Assembly: GCA_002280725.1 (NCBI GenBank)
Contig: NCEM01000021.1
Span: forward strand, 1-64,000
Direction of reading: 5' to 3'
DNA length: 64,000 nucleotides
DNA from: Alphaproteobacteria bacterium 32-64-14
GTDB lineage: Bacteria; Pseudomonadota; Alphaproteobacteria; Caulobacterales; Hyphomonadaceae
Part shown: positions 36,164-44,107 of the stretch, piece after piece
How the letters are laid out: each line of letters opens with the position of its first letter
How positions within the stretch are numbered: position 1 is the first letter of the stretch
Notes under the pieces: generated by a model
Seen by the model: only the letters and a program-made list of their open reading frames with translations
Databases searched by the model: none
Told to the model about the DNA's origin: nothing
Made by a program: the position numbers and the translations under genes

Positions 36164-37405
36164 CTAAGTCACCGCCGCCCGCGCATGAAACTCGGCCCGG
36201 TCCCACGCCCGCGTCTCCAGGATGTCGGCCAACTGATCCATCGCATCCCACACGTCGACAAAGCGCACATACAAAGGCGCGACGCCAAAGCGCATCGCAT
36301 TCGGCGAGCGGAAATCGGGGATGATCCCGCGGGCAATCAACGCCTGCACGATGGCGTACCCGCTCTCGTGAACGAGGCTCACATGCCCGCCGCGCTTTGA
36401 CGCCTCGCGTGGCGAGATCGTCTGCAGTCCCATCGCATCCGCTCGCGCGATGATCAGGTCGCCCAGCGCGCGTGCCTTCTGGTTGGCAGTCCGCATGTCC
36501 ACGCCGTCGAACGCATCCAGCGCCGCATCGAGGGCTGACATCGACAGCACCGGTGGCGTCCCCGCCGCAAATCCTGCAGCGCCCGGCTTCTGCTCGAAGG
36601 TCGCGCCGAAATCGAACTGGGCTTTCGCGCCAAACCAGCCCCAGATCGGCGACATGAATTTCTCGGGCATGTCGTGCACATAAACGAACGCAGGCGCGCC
36701 CGGCCCGCCATTCAGGTATTTGTACGTGCACCCCACCGCGAGCTTCACGCCCAACGCCTTGAGATCCACATCGATCACGCCCGTCGCATGACTCAGGTCC
36801 CAGATGATCAGCGTGCCCGACTTCGCGGCCACTGCCTCGTAAGCCGCCACATCCGCCACCTCGCCCGTGCGATAGTTCACCAGGCTGCGGATCAGCACCC
36901 CGTGCATGCCGTTGAAAGTGTTCAGCGCGCCGCGCGCCGCGATCTGGAACGGCAGCGCGCCCGTCATCTCGCACAGCCCGACCACGATGGAGGCGTCAGT
37001 CGGAAACTCGCCTTGCTCGTACATCACGTAAGGCGGCTGTCCCGGCGTACCGAGCAACGGCAACGCTGCTCCCGCCAGCTTGAACAGGTTCACCGACACG
37101 CTGTCCGTCACCAGAACGTCCTGCGGTTCGGCCCCAATCAGCCGCGCGATCTTCGCGCCCACAGTCTGCGGCAGGTCGATCCACCCGGCCGTGTTCCACG
37201 ACCGGATCAGCCCGCCCGCCCATGCGCTCCGCGCTGTCGCTTCAGTCCGCGCCAGTGCTCCATGCGTCGCCGGTCCCAGCGAATGCCCGTCGAGATAGAT
37301 CACCCCCGGCGGCAGCGCGAATCTCTCCCGCGCGGCGCGCAGGGAATCTCGCGCATCAAGCGTTTCGCATTCGGTCCGGGAGCGGGGCAGGTGATATTCG
37401 GTCAT
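36164..37405 (-). CDS. kynureninase
   Basis: This 413-residue PLP enzyme cleaves kynurenine to anthranilate and alanine in tryptophan breakdown. The N-terminal IYLDGHSLGP and SWNTAGWIDLP are family signatures. Asp203 in WDLSHATG contacts the PLP ring nitrogen and Lys229 in CTYKYLNGGPG forms the Schiff base. The C-terminal segment PDFRSPNAMRFGVAPLYVRF is also typical. It diverges from a formamidase-like lipoprotein gene across 63 bases, so two consecutive steps of the pathway may be controlled together. No tryptophan dioxygenase gene lies in the window. Confidence 0.95.
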   Translation of the reverse strand: MTEYHLPRSRTECETLDARDSLRAARERFALPPGVIYLDGHSLGPATHGALARTEATARSAWAGGLIRSWNTAGWIDLPQTVGAKIARLIGAEPQDVLVTDSVSVNLFKLAGAALPLLGTPGQPPYVMYEQGEFPTDASIVVGLCEMTGALPFQIAARGALNTFNGMHGVLIRSLVNYRTGEVADVAAYEAVAAKSGTLIIWDLSHATGVIDVDLKALGVKLAVGCTYKYLNGGPGAPAFVYVHDMPEKFMSPIWGWFGAKAQFDFGATFEQKPGAAGFAAGTPPVLSMSALDAALDAFDGVDMRTANQKARALGDLIIARADAMGLQTISPREASKRGGHVSLVHESGYAIVQALIARGIIPDFRSPNAMRFGVAPLYVRFVDVWDAMDQLADILETRAWDRAEFHARAAVT

Positions 37406-37468
37406 GCGCTATCTGCGACGCTGACGGCATGGCTTGCAATGGCGCCGCGCCCCTGTAACTGAATCGGC

Positions 37469-38404
37469 ATGCGTGGATTTTCTGCCCTTCTGCTTCTCGC
37501 CATGGCTGCCTGCTCAGGACAGCAGTCAGACGCCCCGGCCACCGGCCCGATCACCTCCGACGTCAACGCGCCTGCCGCGCTGATGACCTGGGGCGACCTG
37601 CTGGGCCGCCCGCCCGTCTCGCCAACGCACAGCATTCAGTGGGGCCCGGGCGCAACCGATATTGCGGACCTCTGGCTCCCAGACGGCGCCGGCCCGCATC
37701 CCGTCGTCCTGATGATCCACGGCGGCTGCTGGCAGAAGGAGATTGCAGACCGCACGCTGATGAACTGGGCGGCCGAAGACCTCCGCAAGCGCGGGCTCGC
37801 CGTCTGGAACATCGAATATCGCGGCGTCGACGAAGACGGTGGCGGCTATCCCGGCACATATCTCGATGTTGCCAACGCCGCTGACTCCCTGCGTGCGCAG
37901 GCTGCGACCTACAATCTCGATCTCAAGCGCGTCGCCGCCATCGGACATTCCGCTGGCGGCCATCTCGCGCTCTGGCTCGCCGGCCGCGCACGCCTTCCTG
38001 CGGGCAGCGCCATGCGCATGGACAATCCGCTGAAGCTCGTGGGCGTCGTCAACTCCGGCGGCCTGCCGGATCTCGCCGCCGCGCGCACCGTCACCGCGCG
38101 CTCCTGCCTGTCCGACATCTACCCGCAACTCGTCGGCCCCATCAGCTCCACACGCGCCAACGTGCTGGCCGATACCTCGCCCGTGGAACTGCTGCCGCTG
38201 CATGTCCGCCAGCTCAGCGTCAGCGGCCATGAAGACCGCATCTCGCCGCCCGCGCTCGGGTCCGCTTGGGCCCGCAAGGCGCGCGCGGCGGGCGATGATG
38301 CATTCGTCGAGATCGTGCTCAACACCGGGCACGTGGAACTGGTTTCTCCGGGCACGAAGGCGTGGGAGGTCGAAGCCGCGGCGCTTCAGGACATGCTTCG
38401 CTAA
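37469..38404 (+). CDS. alpha/beta-hydrolase lipoprotein, kynurenine formamidase-like
   Basis: This 311-residue protein has a lipoprotein signal ending MAAC, so Cys15 would be lipidated. HGGCW (84-88) is the oxyanion signature of the animal-type kynurenine formamidase and related esterases. The nucleophile is Ser161 in GHSAGGH. An acidic residue in SGHEDRISP and the His in NTGHVEL complete the triad. Divergence from kynU suggests hydrolysis of N-formylkynurenine, but an envelope-anchored location would be unusual for that step. A carbamate or ester substrate is possible. Calling the function from context is inference. Confidence 0.75.
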   Translation: MRGFSALLLLAMAACSGQQSDAPATGPITSDVNAPAALMTWGDLLGRPPVSPTHSIQWGPGATDIADLWLPDGAGPHPVVLMIHGGCWQKEIADRTLMNWAAEDLRKRGLAVWNIEYRGVDEDGGGYPGTYLDVANAADSLRAQAATYNLDLKRVAAIGHSAGGHLALWLAGRARLPAGSAMRMDNPLKLVGVVNSGGLPDLAAARTVTARSCLSDIYPQLVGPISSTRANVLADTSPVELLPLHVRQLSVSGHEDRISPPALGSAWARKARAAGDDAFVEIVLNTGHVELVSPGTKAWEVEAAALQDMLR

Positions 38405-38418
38405 GCCAGGAGAATTGC

Positions 38419-39018
38419 GTGGCGCCCGTCATCGTCAATCCCGCCAACGTCCGCGAGTTCAGGACGAAAGACGCCTTCTATAAATGGCTGAAAGCCAATC
38501 ATGCGAAGGATTCCGAAGTCTGGATCCGCATCTTCAAGAAGGCTACGGCCAAGCCAACCATCACGCCGGTTGAGGCCATCGATGTCGTCTTGTGCTGGGG
38601 CTGGATCGACGCCATCCGCAAGTCATGGGACGAAGACTCTTTCGTCCAGCGCTACACCCGCCGCGGCCCCAAGAGCCTCTGGAGCCAGGTCAATCGCGAC
38701 AACGTCGCGCGACTGGTGGAGGAGGGCGTGATGACCCCGCACGGCCTCGCACACGTCGACAAGGCAAAGGCCGACGGACGCTGGGAAGCCGCCTACAAGA
38801 CGACCATGGATGCGCCCGACGACCTGCTCAAGGCGATTGCCGCGGACCGGAAGGCGAAAACATTCTACGACACGCTCATCGCCCAGAACCGCTTCGCACT
38901 CACCCACCGCACGCTGAATCTCAAGACGCCGGCCGGCCGCGCAAAGCGCATCGCGAGTTTCGTGGAGATGTTGAAGCGTGGAGAAACGATCTATCCGCAG
39001 GGCAAGAAAAAGACCTGA
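38419..39018 (+). CDS. YdeI/OmpD-associated family protein
   Basis: This 199-residue protein matches the YdeI family: FRTKDAFYKWLKANHAK, SEVWIRIFKKAT, then CWGWIDAIRKSWDEDSFVQRYTRRGP and SLWSQVNRDNVARL. Family members are linked to bacteriocin or peptide stress, but the biochemical role is unknown. GTG 38419 has AGGAG 7 bases upstream and avoids overlapping the preceding gene. The basic tail ends PQGKKKT. It is convergent with irr. Confidence 0.85.
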   Translation: MAPVIVNPANVREFRTKDAFYKWLKANHAKDSEVWIRIFKKATAKPTITPVEAIDVVLCWGWIDAIRKSWDEDSFVQRYTRRGPKSLWSQVNRDNVARLVEEGVMTPHGLAHVDKAKADGRWEAAYKTTMDAPDDLLKAIAADRKAKTFYDTLIAQNRFALTHRTLNLKTPAGRAKRIASFVEMLKRGETIYPQGKKKT

Positions 39019-39036
39019 CCGCGAACGCGAAGCGCC

Positions 39037-39438
39037 CTAGCGCTTCTCGCCCGTCATCCGCACGATCACTTCGATCGCGCGCACTTTCGCGCCAGCCGGA
39101 ATTTCCGGCAGGCCTTCAACGCGGATCGAGTCGCCGGGGATATCGTGCAGCACGCCGTTCTCTTCAAAGAACAGATGGTGATGCTGCGAAACATTCGTAT
39201 CAAAATAGGTGCGGTCGGTGTCCAGCGTGATGCGCTTCATCAAGCCCGCCGACACAAACTGGTTCAGCGTGTTGTATACGGTGGCCAGCGAGACCCGCAC
39301 GCCGCTTTTGCGCGCCAGCACGGCGACATCGTCCGCCGTCACATGGCGATCCTGTCCATCGAACAACAGCCCGCCAATCGCGATCCGCTTCGGCGTCGCG
39401 CGCAGGCCAGCTGATTGAAGACGGTCCACAATACTCAT
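39037..39438 (-). CDS. Irr, Fur-family iron response regulator
   Basis: This 133-residue Fur protein has the HTH VRVSLATVYNTLNQFVSAGL and the Irr-type FDTNVSQHHHLFFEE, whose HHH is the second heme-binding site in rhizobial Irr. No CxxC zinc motif is present, which also separates Irr from Fur, Zur and PerR. Irr represses or activates iron and heme genes under iron limitation and is degraded when heme is plentiful. AGGGA lies 6 bases before ATG 39438. An ICE-like palindrome overlaps this ribosome site, so the gene may regulate itself. Confidence 0.88.
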   Translation of the reverse strand: MSIVDRLQSAGLRATPKRIAIGGLLFDGQDRHVTADDVAVLARKSGVRVSLATVYNTLNQFVSAGLMKRITLDTDRTYFDTNVSQHHHLFFEENGVLHDIPGDSIRVEGLPEIPAGAKVRAIEVIVRMTGEKR

Positions 39439-39444
39439 GATGTC

Positions 39445-39461
39445 CCTAGAATGGTTCTAGT
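39445..39461. promoter_or_regulatory. ICE-like palindrome (Irr box) in the irr leader
   Basis: CTAGAA (39446-39451), TGG, TTCTAG (39455-39460) is a perfect dyad with a 3-base spacer. The iron control element bound by Irr has the core TAGAA-N3-TTCTA, which this site contains. It is 8 bases from the irr start codon. Confidence 0.6.
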
Positions 39462-39484
39462 CTGCCTGGAACGCAAGGGCCGCA

Positions 39485-39508
39485 ATGTCACACGCGAAAA
39501 AGTGACAT
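39485..39508. promoter_or_regulatory. palindrome ATGTCAC-N10-GTGACAT
   Basis: Seven-base perfect arms (39485-39491 and 39502-39508) are separated by an A-rich spacer. The site lies between irr and the divergent CoA-transferase gene, so it may act on either. The spacing of about two helical turns suits a dimeric regulator; which one is unknown. Confidence 0.4.
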
Positions 39509-39607
39509 AATTTCAAGACTGAACCTCCGTGTGGGGCTTGCAAAGCCACGCCGCCCACAGATACGCAGAAACGAAGCCGCGCAGCCGGCCGCCTCGGGAG
39601 ACGTCAA

Positions 39608-40831
39608 TTGACCAAGCCCTCACCATCCAGGGAATCGACAGGCCCGCTCGCGGGCGTCCGCATCCTCGACCTCTCGACCGTTGTGCTCGGCCCCTACGCC
39701 ACGCAGCTGCTCGGCGACATGGGCGCGGATGTCGTGAAGGTGGAAAACGGCACCGGCGACATCATGCGCCACGCCGGTCCGTCGCCCGCGCCGGGTATGG
39801 GCGCCATCTACATGGGCTGCAACCGCAACAAGCGCGCCATGCTGCTTGATCTCAAATCCGCCGACGGCCTCGAGGCGATCAGGCGCCTCGTGAAGGAGTC
39901 GGACGTGTTCTTCACCAACGTCCGCATGGATGGCCTGAAGCGCCTCGGCCTCGGCTATGAAGACCTGAAGAAAATCCGCGAAGACATCATCTACGTCCAC
40001 TGTGCCGGCTACGGCGCAGACGGTCCCTACGCCGGCAAACCCGCCTACGATGATCTCATCCAGGCGGGCTCCGGCATTGCCGACCTGTTCCACGTCCGTG
40101 ACGGCGGCCCGCCGCGCTACATGCCGGCCCTGATGGCCGACAAGGTCTCCGGCCTCCACGCCGCCTACGCCACCATCGCGGGGCTCTTTGCGAAAGCGAC
40201 CACGGGCAAGGGCCAGTTCATCGAAGCCCCAATGCTTGAGAGCTTCACCGCCTTCAACCTCGTCGAGAACCTCTACGGCCACACCTTCGTGCCGCCCATG
40301 GCGCAGATGGCCTATACCCGCTCGTCCAGCATCAACCGCATGCCGTACCCCACCAGGGACGGCTACATCGGCATCATGCCCTACAGCGACAAGCAGTGGA
40401 TCACCTTCTTCGAACTCGGCGGCCGCCCCGAAGTGATGACCACCGATCCGCGCTTCTCCACCTACAACGCGCGCACCGCCAACATCGGCGCTCTCTACCA
40501 GCTCGTCGGCGAAGTCGCCGCGACCAAGACGACAGACGAATGGCTCGATCTGCTCGGCAAGGCCGACATCCCCTGCGCCCGCTGCGCCACGCTTCAGGAA
40601 GTGCTGGAAGACCCGCACCTGCGCGAAACCGGCTTCATACACGAGCGCCAGCACCCGGCCGGCTTCCCTTATGTGGCGATGCAACACCCGGTGAACTTCA
40701 CCGGCACCCCCGCCGACATCCGCCGCGAACCCCCGCTGCTGGGCGAACACACCGTCGAGATCCTGATTGAGCTGGGCTACAGCGCTGCGGACGCCGAGCG
40801 CATCGCAAGCAGTGCGGCGAAGGCGAAGTAG
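39608..40831 (+). CDS. CaiB/BaiF-type (class III) CoA-transferase
   Basis: This 407-residue family III CoA-transferase has the N-terminal GVRILDLSTVVLGPYATQLL and GADVVKVE. The catalytic aspartate is Asp178 in PALMADKVSG. It transfers CoA between carboxylic acids; the substrate cannot be deduced, since members act on formyl, crotonobetaine, bile acid, mesaconate and others. The start is TTG 39608, with GGGAG 7 bases upstream. The gene stands alone, divergent from irr. Confidence 0.9.
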   Translation: MTKPSPSRESTGPLAGVRILDLSTVVLGPYATQLLGDMGADVVKVENGTGDIMRHAGPSPAPGMGAIYMGCNRNKRAMLLDLKSADGLEAIRRLVKESDVFFTNVRMDGLKRLGLGYEDLKKIREDIIYVHCAGYGADGPYAGKPAYDDLIQAGSGIADLFHVRDGGPPRYMPALMADKVSGLHAAYATIAGLFAKATTGKGQFIEAPMLESFTAFNLVENLYGHTFVPPMAQMAYTRSSSINRMPYPTRDGYIGIMPYSDKQWITFFELGGRPEVMTTDPRFSTYNARTANIGALYQLVGEVAATKTTDEWLDLLGKADIPCARCATLQEVLEDPHLRETGFIHERQHPAGFPYVAMQHPVNFTGTPADIRREPPLLGEHTVEILIELGYSAADAERIASSAAKAK

Positions 40832-40835
40832 CCGC

Positions 40836-41204
40836 CTACCTCAGCGCGTCCACAATCGCGTTCACCAGCGCATCCTTGCGCTTCTCGAACTCAGGCAACT
40901 GCGCATAGGGCACGAGCATCGGGTGCGTCTTCTTTTTCCCGTTCTTCGTCTTCCCGGACGTCCAGCCGTCGGCTTTCTTCACTGCCATCCACTGGTCATG
41001 CTGCGCAGACGCCGGCGCATCGGGATTTTCAAGCCGCCACAGGAGAGAGGCCACCGTCGCCTCCTTCATCCATTTCGGCGCCCGGCCCCATGAGGGAGCA
41101 GGGGTCTGTCCATTAGCCGCCTGCCACGCGCGGATCGCCTCGTGCATGACCTGCGCGATCTGCATCGCACGCGCGTCGCTGACGGGTTTCCTGGCCTTTC
41201 TCAT
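40836..41204 (-). CDS. small stand-alone RyR-domain protein
   Basis: This 122-residue protein is almost entirely one RyR domain (PF02026 type). The pattern is AQVMHEAIRAWQ, then WKMKEAT-like helix and LENPDAPA, then QHDQWMAVKKADGWTSG, ending KTHPMLVPYAQLPEFEKRKD. The RyR fold is known from ryanodine receptors and from bacterial signalling proteins, where it is suspected to bind a nucleotide-derived ligand. ATG 41204 overlaps the protease stop by 4 bases (ATGA). As third gene of the operon it could be a ligand sensor or adaptor for the protease and muramidase. Its end nearly touches the convergent CoA-transferase gene. Confidence 0.8.
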   Translation of the reverse strand: MRKARKPVSDARAMQIAQVMHEAIRAWQAANGQTPAPSWGRAPKWMKEATVASLLWRLENPDAPASAQHDQWMAVKKADGWTSGKTKNGKKKTHPMLVPYAQLPEFEKRKDALVNAIVDALR

Positions 41205-44107
41205 CGCGCGAGGCAGTTCTGGATGAACGACAGCATGGCGGCGTCGAACCACACGCCCGAGTTCGCCGGCGCGCGGCTGCCCGGCGTCGACTTCGTGCCA
41301 TAGGCGTGAATGCCCATCACGGTCGGCACGGCATAGTTGAGATCCTTCTCCAGCGCGTAGATCGGTGCGCCCGACTGCCCCTCGAAAGTGTCGATGCGAT
41401 AGAACGCCCGGCCATACTCCACGCGGTCCAGCGGCGCCGCGTGATGCCAGAGCTGGGAGGCAACCTTCAGAGCCGCTTGCGAGCCCGCAGCTTCCTTCTT
41501 GTCGCCCGGATAACCGGACACGTGCAGCCAGTTGTCCTTCATCTGGTCCTTGTCGCGCGCCGCAACCTCGAACCAGCCGACTTTCCGGCCGACATCCTCG
41601 CTGAGGTGGATCGCCGCCACGTCGAAGGCCGGGTCATAAGGCCCGTTCCAGTTGGGATGCACGGAAATCCGCTCGGCCTGATACGACTTGTAGGGCTCCT
41701 TCTCGCTGTTGAGCCCCGGGATAACCTGGATATCGCCCGGCGCCTTCGGATAGGTCGGCGACACCACCACATGCCCGGCGGTTAGGATCGTGCGCGGCCC
41801 GATCAAGAAGCCAGTGCCGACATTGATCATGCCGCCGCGTTTCACGCGAATGGCGCAGATCATCCGCCACGGAGACATCTCGGTCTCGATGATCTGCGTG
41901 CGCGTATCCGTGCCGATCACGGTTTCCAGCCGCGCCGCGAGGATGTCTTCCTTGCTCGCCGGCCCCGGCTTGTAGAGCAGCACCTTCGCCGCGCGCGACA
42001 CACCCGGCTCCGGATCGCCCGCAAAGCCTTTCAGCTCGGTTCCACCCGTAATCTTCTCGCCCGCCGCCAGCCCCGCTTTCAGCGCAGCACCCATCAGCGA
42101 GTCCGACGCCGGTCCGCGCGACGGCGCAGGCTTCGGTGTGGGCGAACCAAACCCGCGCGACTCGGCCATGCGCGCCGCTTCGGCGCCCGTGTCGGCTTCG
42201 CTGAGTTCGATCGCCTTGACGATGCTTTCGATCCAGATGCCCTCGTTCGCGGCGTAGCTGCCCACGCGCGGGCTCAGGCGCTTCATGTTGGAATCGCCTG
42301 AATGGTGCACAGCCAGCAGGCTGATCGTCTCCCCATCGAACACCGGGCTGCCCGAATTTCCGCGTGTCGTCGGCGTGCGGTAATGCACGCGCACCGGATT
42401 GGCCGTGGCGCCCACGCACACCTGCCGGCCGTCGTGCTCGCGCATCTCGCAATTCTCCGGCCCGTCATGATCGAGCAGGATGTTGTCGGCAAGCGAGAAG
42501 CAAAGCTCCTGCGCGAACGGATAGCCGATCACATAACACATCCCGATGGCGTCCTCATCGCGCGCCCGGCCGCCCAGCACATCCTTGCTCAGCGCAGTTA
42601 GCGGCTTTGCGCCCTCCGGCAGAGTCTCTTTCAGCGTCAGCACGGTGATGTCGTGGAAATCGTATTCGGACTCCCACAGCACGCTATCGAAATCGATCGG
42701 CTTCTCCGTCCCGTCCAGCTTCGCGAACATCGCGCGCGACGAGGATGGCTTGCGGCTGCGCACGCTGCCCGCCGAGGATATGACGTGATTGTTGGTGACG
42801 ATCACCGTCCGTCCGGCCCAATCGGGGTGCAGCAACCGGCCCTCGATGGCAAAGCCGGTGCCCAGCCCCACCCACTCGTCATTCACCCGCGTCTCGATCC
42901 GGCAGACCGAAGCCGAAAGCTCCAGCTTGCGCAGCACCACGCGGCGGCTCACCGGCTTGTTGATGCCGCGCAGCGCTTGCATCTCCTCCGGCTTGCACCG
43001 TTTCAGCGTCTCCATGTCTGCCGCGATCTGCTCGGGCGTCACGTCGGGAATCCCCTCCCGCAATTCCGCCTGCAGAAGCTGCGCTTCCTTTGGCGTCAGC
43101 TTCACTTCCAGCGCGTTGATCTTCGCCGCCTCGCCTCGCGCCAGCCGCTCGAAGCGCGCATGCGTGGTCAGCTTGGCCAGCATCCCGGCTTTCAGGATGC
43201 GCACCGGCTTGCCCGCCGCCGCATCATCGCCATTCAGCTTCCAGATTTCCTGCAGCTGCCGCAGCGCCGCACCGATATCGAACGGCGACACACCCGGATC
43301 GTCGGCAAACGCTGCATAGGCCTTCGCCGCGCCGTCATAATCCTCCAGCGCCAGCAACGCCTCGCCCAGCGTCGCCTGCGCCCACACATCGGTGCTGTCC
43401 CTCGTGACGGCCACAATCGCCTTTGCTACGTCCTTCAGCTTTGCATCCGGCGCCGTGAAGCCGCGTGCCTCCGCCAGCTTCGCGATCGCCAGCGCATTCA
43501 CGCCGTGCCACGAGCCGTCATAGTCCTGCAGCGCATCCCACACATGCATGTAGGCATTGAACGACCGCTCCAGATAAATGCGCTTCACCGGGTCGACGAC
43601 CTGCGCGCCGCTCGCTTCCGCATTCACGAACATCTGCTTGTAGATGCGGCCCAGATGCCCGTGCGCTTCGCGCGGCAACTTTTCGCTGAGGTCGCCCACC
43701 AGCAGCGGCCGCACCAGCTCCAGCGCCGTATCGAACACGCCCAGCTCGATCAGCGCCTGAACCTCGTAGCGCTTGGTCTTGGGGGAGGCGAGCCCGTCCG
43801 CATTCATCTCCGAAGTCAGCAGGTAGAGATCGTCAAACGCCCGCAACGCCCGCAGCTTGTCCGCCAGCGCCTCCAGCAGTTGATAGCCGTCCGCGCCCAT
43901 CGTCTTGGCGTGCGCGATGATGTTCAGCAGCTTCGACAGCTGCGGACTCGAATCCGTCTTCCACAGGATCGGCAGAAGCTCGGCGATCTGCTTTTCGAGG
44001 TGAAATTCTTCGCGCGATCCCTTCTTGCCATCGCCGTCAGCCGCCGGCTTGGCGTCCACCGGGGTCAGGCCGGGCTGGGGCTCGCGCGTGTGACCATCGC
44101 CGCTCAT
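41201..44107 (-). CDS. TPR-like protein with two trypsin-like serine protease domains
   Basis: This 968-residue protein has no signal peptide. Residues 30-380 are helical and TPR-like. Protease domain 1 has His441 (VTNNHVISS), Asp486 (FHDITVL) and Ser585 (RGNSGSPVF). Protease domain 2 has His779 (LTAGHVVVS), Asp829 (AFDVAAIHL) and Ser912 (FEGQSGAPIY). Both triads are intact, so two active sites on one cytosolic chain are expected. Such multi-domain proteases occur in bacterial conflict and signalling islands. It overlaps the upstream muramidase gene and the downstream RyR gene by 4 bases each, so the three proteins are made together. The protease targets, and whether one domain processes the muramidase, are unknown. 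Confidence 0.86.
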   Translation of the reverse strand: MSGDGHTREPQPGLTPVDAKPAADGDGKKGSREEFHLEKQIAELLPILWKTDSSPQLSKLLNIIAHAKTMGADGYQLLEALADKLRALRAFDDLYLLTSEMNADGLASPKTKRYEVQALIELGVFDTALELVRPLLVGDLSEKLPREAHGHLGRIYKQMFVNAEASGAQVVDPVKRIYLERSFNAYMHVWDALQDYDGSWHGVNALAIAKLAEARGFTAPDAKLKDVAKAIVAVTRDSTDVWAQATLGEALLALEDYDGAAKAYAAFADDPGVSPFDIGAALRQLQEIWKLNGDDAAAGKPVRILKAGMLAKLTTHARFERLARGEAAKINALEVKLTPKEAQLLQAELREGIPDVTPEQIAADMETLKRCKPEEMQALRGINKPVSRRVVLRKLELSASVCRIETRVNDEWVGLGTGFAIEGRLLHPDWAGRTVIVTNNHVISSAGSVRSRKPSSSRAMFAKLDGTEKPIDFDSVLWESEYDFHDITVLTLKETLPEGAKPLTALSKDVLGGRARDEDAIGMCYVIGYPFAQELCFSLADNILLDHDGPENCEMREHDGRQVCVGATANPVRVHYRTPTTRGNSGSPVFDGETISLLAVHHSGDSNMKRLSPRVGSYAANEGIWIESIVKAIELSEADTGAEAARMAESRGFGSPTPKPAPSRGPASDSLMGAALKAGLAAGEKITGGTELKGFAGDPEPGVSRAAKVLLYKPGPASKEDILAARLETVIGTDTRTQIIETEMSPWRMICAIRVKRGGMINVGTGFLIGPRTILTAGHVVVSPTYPKAPGDIQVIPGLNSEKEPYKSYQAERISVHPNWNGPYDPAFDVAAIHLSEDVGRKVGWFEVAARDKDQMKDNWLHVSGYPGDKKEAAGSQAALKVASQLWHHAAPLDRVEYGRAFYRIDTFEGQSGAPIYALEKDLNYAVPTVMGIHAYGTKSTPGSRAPANSGVWFDAAMLSFIQNCLAR

